DNA of 6,906 nucleotides, taken from assembly GCA_015522765.1 (NCBI GenBank), contig WALR01000155.1, positions 1-6,906 of the forward strand, read 5' to 3'. This document shows positions 1-5,492 of the stretch, piece by piece. Under the pieces are notes generated by a model. That model was not told the DNA's origin and searched no databases. It saw only the letters and a program-made list of their open reading frames with translations. The stretch comes from Candidatus Woesearchaeota archaeon. GTDB lineage: Archaea > Nanobdellota > Nanobdellia > Woesearchaeales > WALR01. A program made the position numbers and the translations under genes. Positions within the stretch are counted from its first letter, which is position 1. The number at the start of each line of letters is the position of its first letter.

Positions 1-470
1 CTCTTCTTCACAGAGTTTTCTCTCCCCTCAATATCTTCAGGTGTTATCCTCTTATCGTTCATAAACGCGCCCTCTCCCTTTACCGCCCAGTACTCATCCC
101 CGCTAAATATATTCCTCACTACTCCTGCGAATACCCCTTCTTCATTGCACAGGGCTATTGATATCGCGCTGAAGGGTATGCCCGCGGCGAAGTTGTTAGA
201 GCCGTCTATAGGGTCAATGATTGCTGTTATTCTGCCCCCCTTAATTAGCTCTCCCCCCTCCTCGCTCACAATACTAATGCCCTCTCCTTTGAGCCTTTTG
301 GCAAGCTCATCCTCTGCCATCTTGTCAATCGCCATTGTTGAATCATTAGAGGGATTCCTCCCGATTATTGCTGACGAGCCGGACTCCTTGATGCGCTCCT
401 TTATTATCTCTGAAACATCAAATGCTGCTTTTCTCACCCTCTCAAAGAGGACTTTTAGTTTATCATCCAT
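1..470 (-). CDS. Inositol monophosphatase / fructose-1,6-bisphosphatase family protein (C-terminus cut by window edge)
   Basis: The 156 visible residues are the N-terminal part of an IMPase-superfamily enzyme, a metal-dependent sugar-phosphate phosphatase; archaeal members often hydrolyse both inositol monophosphate and fructose 1,6-bisphosphate. The metal-binding acidic pair is seen at E70-E71 (VSEEGG). It is followed by the family signature DPIDGSNNF at residues 86-94, with D86 and D89 as expected metal ligands, and then GIPF and KGEGAFMN. The later metal motif (WD.AAG type) would lie outside the window. Family members run to about 250-270 residues, so roughly 100 are missing. The ATG at 470 overlaps the preceding kinase gene by 8 nt and has a GGTGAG Shine-Dalgarno 4 nt upstream. 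It is the third gene of a leftward operon behind two kinases. The class is secure; the substrate (inositol phosphate, fructose bisphosphate, PAP or other) is not. Confidence 0.9.
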   Translation of the reverse strand, partial: MDDKLKVLFERVRKAAFDVSEIIKERIKESGSSAIIGRNPSNDSTMAIDKMAEDELAKRLKGEGISIVSEEGGELIKGGRITAIIDPIDGSNNFAAGIPFSAISIALCNEEGVFAGVVRNIFSGDEYWAVKGEGAFMNDKRITPEDIEGRENSVKK

Positions 471-996
471 TAATCTCACCTATCTCCTTAACAATCATTT
501 CAACTGCTTCATCAGGGCTTTTCTCCTCTGTATTTATCATAACTGCAGGGCTCTCCTCCTTTTTATAGGGTGCATTAACACCTGCAAGTCTTATCTCTCC
601 CCTCAAGGCGCGTTCATACAGCTCTCTGACTCCCGCGCTGTCTTTTCTCTCTTCCTCTCTTTTTATCCTCTCCTCTTTGCTGCACTCAAGCTGCACCACT
701 TTAATATCCCTTACAATCTTACGCAGGGTTCTTCTCCCTTCGCCTGTCTCGTCAGTTGCGTCAACTACGACTCTGAATCCCCTCTTTGCAAGGTAGCCGG
801 CTATAAATGCCAGGCTGCGGTAAACGATGAGCTTCTCTTCATGGGTGTAGCTTGGCTCAGGGGTGATAATCTTCCTTATCTCGTCCAGCCTCAACCACTC
901 GGCATTAATCCTTCTGCTTAGAATCCTCGAGATTGTGCTCTTCCCGCTGCCTGGAAGTCCTGTTATCCATATGACTGCGCTCTCTTTTCTTTCCAT
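463..996 (-). CDS. APS-kinase-like (CysC-related) P-loop kinase, substrate uncertain
   Basis: A 177-residue small-molecule kinase of the P-loop fold. Walker A is GLPGSGKST at residues 13-21. The C-terminal third has the layout of adenylylsulfate kinase: YERALRGEI, then GVNAPY at 139-144, then an acidic, Ser/Pro-containing tail helix (SPDEAVEMI). True CysC enzymes carry LDGDN.R.GL, DR.ENIRR and an FISP-type motif for APS binding. Here the matching stretches read LRLDEIRKII (35-44), HEEKLIVYR (52-60) and VVVDAT (76-81), so the expected Arg/Asn APS contacts appear lost. I infer a related kinase whose substrate may not be APS. The ATG at 996 is chosen because it lies 1 nt after the upstream stop and puts the P-loop 12 residues from the N-terminus, as is usual. 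An earlier start at 1029 would add 11 residues and overlap the upstream gene. The 3' end overlaps the phosphatase gene by 8 nt. Confidence 0.82.
   Translation of the reverse strand: MERKESAVIWITGLPGSGKSTISRILSRRINAEWLRLDEIRKIITPEPSYTHEEKLIVYRSLAFIAGYLAKRGFRVVVDATDETGEGRRTLRKIVRDIKVVQLECSKEERIKREEERKDSAGVRELYERALRGEIRLAGVNAPYKKEESPAVMINTEEKSPDEAVEMIVKEIGEING
475..480 (-). promoter_or_regulatory. Shine-Dalgarno site GGTGAG for the IMPase-family gene
   Basis: GGTGAG on the minus strand lies 4 nt before the ATG at 470 and inside the last codons of the kinase gene. It matches the anti-SD end of archaeal 16S rRNA. With the 8-nt ATGGATGA overlap it suggests that translation of the phosphatase is coupled to that of the kinase. 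Confidence 0.7.
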
Positions 997-997
997 C

Positions 998-2041
998 TTA
1001 AAAGTATTCCCTGACCCTTTTATAATCAAAGTCCCCCTCTCTCAGGGTCTTTATTGCAAAGTTTATCATCTTCCTCCTCAGCTCGTCCGTCTGGTCAGGG
1101 TAATAAACAGGGTGGGAGACGACAACACTCCTAAACGCGAAGAAGAGGGGCGCGAATCTCCCTATCTCGTCGTCGCCTGTTTTCTCCAGGTATCCCCCCC
1201 AGAATGTGGTGAAGAGCTTGAGGAAATCCTCTCTTTTGCTCATAAGCCAGTACCATATATAATTTATCGCCATGCATGTTAAGTCATCAGCAGGCTCGCC
1301 CCATATCTCCCTGCTGGCGTCGAGAAGTTTCATCTCCTTGTTTTTTATGAGTATGTTGAACTGGTGGAAATCCCCATGCATCCTTGAGAGTCTTTTGTAG
1401 TTGTGCTTTATCTTCTCCCTGTGTTCTGCACTCAGGGCAACAAGCTCTTTTATCATCGCAACGCTTAAGAAGCTCTCTTTTGGATAGGTGTCTATGACGC
1501 CGAGGAGCATCTCGCCGTGCCCTATAGCATCCCTTAAATGCCTCTTGTAAAGCGAGGCGGCCCTCTCTTCTTCTCCCTTGAACTTCCTTGAGTGTATCCC
1601 TGCAAGCACCCCTGCGAGTTCCCTTGCAATCTGATAGTCCTCTTCACCAGCGCCCTCCTTCCTTATCCTCTCAAAGTCGTTTATGTAGGGCGAGCCCTCC
1701 GCTAACTCTACAATCTGGAATGCCTCCTCCACATCGCCTATAAGCGCTATCCCGTCATCTTTTACCGCTACAACATCATGGCTCTTGACATGCTCCTTTA
1801 TTCCGCCGGCTATTTTATGCTGGATGATGAATGTTGCAACCCTGTCGCTCACATAATCATGGGAGAACTCCCTGTCCCTTATCCTCCTTGCTATTACTGT
1901 TTTTTCTCCTTCTTCATCTTCATACACCACCCTGAATCCCTCGCCGTGCCAGCCGCCGCCGAGCAGTGCGACCTCCTTAAGGACGGCTTTGGGATGCCTC
2001 TTCTTGAGGTACTCCCCCACCCATTTGTTGTTATTATCCAT
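998..2041 (-). CDS. Aminoglycoside-phosphotransferase (APH)-family small-molecule kinase, substrate unknown
   Basis: A 347-residue protein with the protein-kinase-like APH fold. A Gly-rich nucleotide loop (GGGWHGEGF, residues 28-36) comes first. Next are a hinge region (IVELAEGSPYI, 110-120), the catalytic loop HGDFHQFNI (222-230; D224 catalytic, N229 metal ligand), and a metal-binding Asp in LLDASREIWGEPADDL (239-254; D241). Length suits the family. APH-fold enzymes phosphorylate sugars, choline, amino alcohols or antibiotics; nothing here shows which, and antibiotic resistance should not be assumed. The ATG at 2041 is chosen because it lies about 29 bp from the centre of the divergent TATA box, giving a nearly leaderless mRNA. 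The TTG at 2062 would place the start against the promoter. It heads a leftward operon and is followed after 1 nt by the APS-kinase-like gene. Kinase of this type adjacent to a second P-loop kinase suggests a shared pathway. Confidence 0.85.
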   Translation of the reverse strand: MDNNNKWVGEYLKKRHPKAVLKEVALLGGGWHGEGFRVVYEDEEGEKTVIARRIRDREFSHDYVSDRVATFIIQHKIAGGIKEHVKSHDVVAVKDDGIALIGDVEEAFQIVELAEGSPYINDFERIRKEGAGEEDYQIARELAGVLAGIHSRKFKGEEERAASLYKRHLRDAIGHGEMLLGVIDTYPKESFLSVAMIKELVALSAEHREKIKHNYKRLSRMHGDFHQFNILIKNKEMKLLDASREIWGEPADDLTCMAINYIWYWLMSKREDFLKLFTTFWGGYLEKTGDDEIGRFAPLFFAFRSVVVSHPVYYPDQTDELRRKMINFAIKTLREGDFDYKRVREYF

Positions 2042-2059
2042 CTCAAGAGTCAAGATTAT

Positions 2060-2081
2060 CAAATTATTTATAAATTAATTG
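2060..2081. promoter_or_regulatory. Divergent promoter with a palindromic TATA box
   Basis: The 55-bp gap between two divergent start codons contains ATTTATAAAT (2066-2075). This is a perfect 10-bp palindrome inside an imperfect 22-bp one (2060-2081, two mismatched pairs). Its centre is about 29 bp from the minus-strand ATG at 2041 and 27 bp from the plus-strand ATG at 2097. Both distances suit an archaeal TATA box with transcription starting at or a few bases before each ATG. A-rich BRE-like sequence flanks both sides (CAAATT on plus, CAATTA on minus). No other TATA-like element fits either gene as well, so I infer one box serves both directions. Confidence 0.7.
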
Positions 2082-2096
2082 TTTTTATTAGTGTAT

Positions 2097-3398
2097 ATGA
2101 GAAAAGACTATAAGAAGAGGGCGGCTCAAATCATTAAGAGGGTTCTTGGGGAGATTAAGCCTGACGCGGCTGCCGTGCGACTTGGGGAGAGAATCATAAG
2201 AGAGATATCTCTCCTGCTGAGAAGAGAGGGTTTGAATGCAGAGGTAATGCTGGGCGGCTCCCTCGCTAAATGCACCCACCTTAAGAATGATTTTGATGTT
2301 GATGTATTTGTGAGGTTTAACTACTCCCTCTGCAATGGAAAGGATATTTCAGACATACTCTATAAGGCAATATCCCCGCTTTCCCCTGTCCGCGTCCACG
2401 GGAGCAGGGACTATTTCCATCTTTACAGGGAATTCAAGCGCAGGAGTGTTCAGGTTGAGGTGATTCCTGTCCTAAAGATACAGAGGCAGTCAGACGCCCT
2501 TAATACCACTGACCTTAGCCCCCTTCATGTTGAGTGGGTGGTAAAACATACAAAAAACAATAAGGGGCTCTGCGACGAGATAAGGCTTGTTAAGCAGTTC
2601 TGTAAAGCCACTGGCTGCTACGGGGCTGAGAGCTACATAGGCGGATTCTCAGGCTATTCCCTTGAGATACTCACAGTTGCCTACGGCGGATTCATAGGCC
2701 TGCTTGAGGGCGCTGCTGGATGGAGGGGAAGGGTTTTAATCAGGAATAAAGGAGGAAGCTGGCTTAAGAAAGAGGCGTCCTCAGGAGAGTTGTCCTCCCT
2801 TGGGTTGTCAAGGGAGAAGCTTAAGAGCCCCCTTATCATTGTAGACCCTGTTATTCCTCTAAGGAATGCGGCAGCTGCTCTTTCCTATGAAAAGTTCAGC
2901 CTCTTTGTTAATGCCGCGAAGGGATTCCTCGCTAAGCCGTCATTATCATTCTTCAGGATAAGACATCTCACCCCGGCAGGGCTGCTCAGAAAATACAGGG
3001 GGCTGCCCATTATTATTGGCAGGGTCATCCCTGAGCCCTCCCAGGATGATGTCGCCGGGGGGCGCGCCCTTAAGATTTTTAGGAGGGTGAAGCGCAATCT
3101 TGCCCCCTTATTCGGGGTTTCTGAGTCAGGGTTTGAGTACACCAACGGAAGGGCGATACTGTTCTATGTTCTTAGGAAGACTAAAATATCCCCTTTTGTC
3201 GAGGTGGAGGGTCCCCCGCTTAAAAGGAGGGATGATGTGGGGCGTTTCATTGAGAAGCACTTCCATACTTATAAACAGAATGGGAGGGTTTTTGCAAAAG
3301 AGAAGAGGGCGTTTACAACGCCCAACGGATTTCTAAGGAGAATACTGTCCAAGGACATTAAAGGGGTGAAGAAGGTGGATATGAAGTTCTTCAGTTGA
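2097..3398 (+). CDS. cca: Archaeal class I CCA-adding enzyme (tRNA nucleotidyltransferase)
   Basis: Adds or repairs the 3'-terminal CCA of tRNAs from CTP and ATP without a nucleic-acid template. The 433-residue length matches archaeal enzymes (about 430-450). The polymerase-beta-like catalytic core is seen as GGSLAKCTHLKNDFDVDVF (residues 53-71), giving carboxylates D67 and D69. The third carboxylate falls in VQVEVIPVLKI (118-128), where it is Glu121 rather than the Asp I expect. Other family blocks are SPLHVEWV (141-148), RLVKQFCKATGCYGAE (163-178), GGFSGYSLEIL (182-192), the DPV..LRNAAAALS stretch (250-263) and a KPSLSFF motif (280-286). The C-terminal tail region looks somewhat short. The ATG at 2097 is preferred over an in-frame TTG at 2079 because the TATA box predicts transcription starting near 2095, making the mRNA leaderless. 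cbf5 follows 43 bp downstream with its own promoter. Confidence 0.93.
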   Translation: MRKDYKKRAAQIIKRVLGEIKPDAAAVRLGERIIREISLLLRREGLNAEVMLGGSLAKCTHLKNDFDVDVFVRFNYSLCNGKDISDILYKAISPLSPVRVHGSRDYFHLYREFKRRSVQVEVIPVLKIQRQSDALNTTDLSPLHVEWVVKHTKNNKGLCDEIRLVKQFCKATGCYGAESYIGGFSGYSLEILTVAYGGFIGLLEGAAGWRGRVLIRNKGGSWLKKEASSGELSSLGLSREKLKSPLIIVDPVIPLRNAAAALSYEKFSLFVNAAKGFLAKPSLSFFRIRHLTPAGLLRKYRGLPIIIGRVIPEPSQDDVAGGRALKIFRRVKRNLAPLFGVSESGFEYTNGRAILFYVLRKTKISPFVEVEGPPLKRRDDVGRFIEKHFHTYKQNGRVFAKEKRAFTTPNGFLRRILSKDIKGVKKVDMKFFS

Positions 3399-3407
3399 TG
3401 ATTTCAG

Positions 3408-3419
3408 TTATATTTTTAA
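3408..3419 (+). promoter_or_regulatory. TATA box for cbf5
   Basis: TTATATTTTTAA lies 10 bp after the CCA-enzyme stop codon and is centred about 29 bp before the cbf5 ATG. This is the usual distance for a leaderless or very short-leader archaeal transcript. No Shine-Dalgarno is seen before that ATG, which agrees with leaderless initiation. cbf5 may also receive read-through from the upstream gene. Confidence 0.55.
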
Positions 3420-3434
3420 GCATGAGCATCTTTC

Positions 3435-3441
3435 TTTTTTT
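3435..3441 (+). terminator. Oligo-T run, possible transcription terminator of the CCA-enzyme gene
   Basis: Seven consecutive T residues, extended upstream by CTTTC, end one base before the cbf5 ATG. Archaeal intrinsic termination works on T-runs without a required hairpin. The run could stop transcripts from the CCA-enzyme gene, leaving cbf5 to its own promoter. It could equally just be the pyrimidine-rich start region of cbf5. Confidence 0.3.
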
Positions 3442-4449
3442 ATGGTTGCTGATAATGAGGAGTCTCTTCTCCCCTGGGAGAAGATTAAGAGGAGGGTTGT
3501 TGTGAAGAAGGAGTCTTTGTCCTCCCCTGATTACGGTTCCAGGCCTGAGGAGAGAGCTGTAGAGGAGCTTCTTAATTATGGCATTGTTAATATTGACAAG
3601 CCACCCGGGCCGACAAGCCATCAGGTCGCTGAGTATGTCAAAAGGATTATGGGGATTTCAAAGGCGGGCCACTCAGGAACTCTTGATCCCGGTGTGACGG
3701 GATGTCTTCCTGTGACGCTCATGAGAGCCACCCGCGTTAACGAGCTTCTTCTGTCCGCGGGCAAGGAGTACATTGCCTTAATGCATGTTCACTCTGATTA
3801 TTCCCTCTCAAAAATAGAGAAGGTCGCAAAGAAATTCACGGGCAGGATAAGGCAGCTCCCCCCTGTTAAGAGCGCGGTCAAGAGGAGGCTGCGCTACAGG
3901 GATGTTTACTATCTCAGGATAATTGAGAAGCAGGGCAGGGATGTTCTCTTAAGGGCGGGTGTTGAGGCAGGCACCTATATGAGAAAGCTCATCCACGACA
4001 TGGGCGTTGCTCTTGGTTCAGGAGCTCATATGGTCCAGCTCAGGAGGACGAAGGCAGGGCCCTTTAATGAGTCAACACTCTTCACACTTCAGGACCTTGC
4101 AGACGCACTCTATTATCTTAAGGAGGGGAATGAAAGCTTTATAAGGCGGGTTGTCCAGCCGGTCGAGGCGGCTGTTGTTCACCTGCCTAAAGTGTGGGTT
4201 CTAGACTCCGCCGTGGAGGCAATCTGCCACGGAGTTGATTTGGCTATGCCGGGCATCTCTATGTTTAACGACCCAATAGAAAAGGACCAGGTTGTTGCAG
4301 TCATGACTCTTAAGAACGAGCTTGTGGCGACAGGCAGGGCTCTTGTTTCAGGCCGGGAGATGAATGCAGAGCACGGACTTGCAATATTCATTGACAAGGT
4401 ATTCATGCAGCCGGGAACATATCCGAAGCAGGCTATTAATCAACCATGA
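3442..4449 (+). CDS. cbf5: Cbf5/dyskerin-type tRNA and H/ACA RNP pseudouridine synthase
   Basis: Catalytic subunit of archaeal H/ACA ribonucleoproteins, converting uridine to pseudouridine in rRNA under guide-RNA control. Archaeal Cbf5 can also make pseudouridine 55 in tRNA. The 335-residue length is normal. An N-terminal extension typical of archaeal Cbf5 (PWEKIKRRVVV, 11-21) precedes the TruB core. The core shows GIVNIDKPPGPTSH (47-60), the catalytic motif AGHSGTLDPGVTGCLPV (75-91) with catalytic Asp82, then RQLPPVKSAVKRRLR (137-151) and GVEAGTYMRKLIHDMG (173-188). A C-terminal PUA RNA-binding domain spans about 249-325 (LPKVWVLDSAVEAICHG at 248-264, then VVAVMTLKNELVATGRAL at 284-301). No key residue is missing. 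The ATG at 3442 fits both the family N-terminus and the TATA spacing. The last 14 nt overlap the convergent DUF357 gene. Its partners Nop10, Gar1 and L7Ae are not in the window. Confidence 0.96.
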   Translation: MVADNEESLLPWEKIKRRVVVKKESLSSPDYGSRPEERAVEELLNYGIVNIDKPPGPTSHQVAEYVKRIMGISKAGHSGTLDPGVTGCLPVTLMRATRVNELLLSAGKEYIALMHVHSDYSLSKIEKVAKKFTGRIRQLPPVKSAVKRRLRYRDVYYLRIIEKQGRDVLLRAGVEAGTYMRKLIHDMGVALGSGAHMVQLRRTKAGPFNESTLFTLQDLADALYYLKEGNESFIRRVVQPVEAAVVHLPKVWVLDSAVEAICHGVDLAMPGISMFNDPIEKDQVVAVMTLKNELVATGRALVSGREMNAEHGLAIFIDKVFMQPGTYPKQAINQP

Positions 4450-4720
4450 ACAGCTTGTTATCAGCTACATCGAAAAATCCAAGAAATGCGCCTATGTCAA
4501 GCCAGGCGTGGGCGTAAACGACTGCCGAGAGGGATGTTTCCCTTTTATTCTTCTCTTTGAAGAACAGCGCGTCCCTATAGTACCTCTCAGCCATGTCCTT
4601 TAACTTAATTGCCCTCTCCCTGTCAGTTGTGTTCAGACCTTCCTTAATCCTGACTTTCCTGAGGGCTTTCCCTGTCAGCTTGAGATATTTCTCCAGCCTT
4701 TCCTCTTTATTTTTTTGCAT
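4436..4720 (-). CDS. DUF357 family protein (archaeal, function unknown)
   Basis: A 94-residue, highly charged, probably all-helical protein. The stretch ERYYRDALFFKEK (45-57) followed by SAVVYAHAWLDIGAFLGFFDV (65-85) matches the archaeal DUF357 family as I know it: helices with a conserved Tyr-Ala-His...Leu-Asp pattern and a length near 80-95. No catalytic motif, signal peptide or membrane segment is seen, and no function is established. It overlaps the end of rrp42 by 14 nt and is the last gene of the exosome operon, so it is very likely cotranscribed and perhaps coupled. An SD-like GGGAG lies 13 nt before the ATG, which is farther than ideal. Its 3' end overlaps cbf5 by 14 nt tail to tail. 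A link to the exosome is inference from position only. Confidence 0.85.
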   Translation of the reverse strand: MQKNKEERLEKYLKLTGKALRKVRIKEGLNTTDRERAIKLKDMAERYYRDALFFKEKNKRETSLSAVVYAHAWLDIGAFLGFFDVADNKLFMVD

Positions 4721-5492
4721 TCTTGAGCAGGAGCTCCCTTATCTTCTTGCTATGCTCTCCTGCAATATCCACCATCTTCATTATCTCCTCAATTGAGAGC
4801 CCTTTCTCGCCTCCTTTCTGGAGTGCGCATATCCTTCCGTCCTCGAGGGTCACCACTGTCAGTCTTGCCTCAGAGCTTTTCTCCTCCTCAATTGTCGGGT
4901 CCACTATGAAGTTCTTGCCTATGTTGTGGACTGTTACTGTTATCGGTACTTCCCTTAATTTGAGCTTCTTGCCGCTCTTCTTGCTGTAATCAACGACCTC
5001 GCCGTCGTAAGAGGGCATCTCGGTATTCATCAGCGCCGCCATTGCCGCGAGTGCAGAGGCGTCCATGAGGTTTCCCTCGTCGTTTATTGTGCATATGTCA
5101 ATCATGACGCTCCACACCTTCTCCTTGGGGGTGATGCACAGCCCCTTAACATCGATGGTCTTTGACTCTCTTATCCCCCTGTCAACTACCCTTGCTATCT
5201 CTATGGCGTCTATCCTTGGGGGTCCAAGCTCGAAGTTTGGGTTTGCCATGGGAAGAAACTCCTCTCCCACCATAAGCATGCCCTCATCTGGAGTATCAGG
5301 ATAGGGTGTTTCAACATCCATTTTTACCCCTGCGATTACCTCGGTCTCGCCTATGCGGACTGTTGCGGAGCCCTCAGCGTTCCTTACCGAGCCCATCTTT
5401 ATCTCTATCTCCCTGAATCCGTCCTCCTTTCTGCCGTCGTATCTAAGACCCTGCTGAAGGGTGCGTATTACTGATTCTTTCTGCTCATTCAT
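4707..5492 (-). CDS. rrp42: Archaeal exosome subunit Rrp42 (non-catalytic RNase PH-like)
   Basis: Pairs with Rrp41 to form the hexameric RNase PH-like ring of the archaeal exosome, which degrades or tails RNA 3' ends. Rrp42 itself is inactive but helps bind RNA. The 261-residue length is typical. Family blocks are GLRYDGRKEDGFREIEIKMG (15-34), GSATVRIGETEVIAGVKMDV (41-60), FELGPPRIDAIEIARVVDRG (87-106), IDICTINDEGNLMDASALAA (131-150) and NFIVDPTIEEE (194-204). The position held by an Arg-Arg pair in Rrp41 reads VVDRGIRES here, as expected for Rrp42. The ATG at 5492 is chosen because it has GGTGAG 4 nt upstream, overlaps rrp41 by 8 nt and gives the usual N-terminus. An in-frame upstream start at 5564 would add an Arg-rich leader lying entirely in rrp41 coding sequence. 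It lies between rrp41 and the DUF357 gene. Confidence 0.95.
   Translation of the reverse strand: MNEQKESVIRTLQQGLRYDGRKEDGFREIEIKMGSVRNAEGSATVRIGETEVIAGVKMDVETPYPDTPDEGMLMVGEEFLPMANPNFELGPPRIDAIEIARVVDRGIRESKTIDVKGLCITPKEKVWSVMIDICTINDEGNLMDASALAAMAALMNTEMPSYDGEVVDYSKKSGKKLKLREVPITVTVHNIGKNFIVDPTIEEEKSSEARLTVVTLEDGRICALQKGGEKGLSIEEIMKMVDIAGEHSKKIRELLLKNAKK

Noticed and set aside
145..921. Long plus-strand open frame (258 codons) opposite the phosphatase and kinase genes
   Set aside because: It is antisense to two well-supported genes, its product is low in recognisable motifs, and it has no promoter or SD. It is a by-product of codon use on the minus strand.
998..2041. Antibiotic-resistance aminoglycoside kinase
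   Set aside because: Only the general APH fold and catalytic motifs are seen. Such proteins are widespread in archaea with other or unknown substrates, and there is no mobile element nearby.
2042..2062. Seven-residue longer APH-family protein from a TTG at 2062
   Set aside because: This start would lie only about 8 bp from the TATA centre, upstream of where transcription is expected to begin.
2079..2096. Six-residue longer CCA-adding enzyme from a TTG at 2079
   Set aside because: It begins inside the promoter region, before the predicted transcription start; the ATG at 2097 fits the TATA spacing.
4710..4716. T7 run on the plus strand as a dedicated cbf5 terminator
   Set aside because: It lies about 260 bp beyond the cbf5 stop, inside the start of the DUF357 gene and the end of rrp42. 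The run is explained by Lys codons on the other strand, so it is too weak to annotate.
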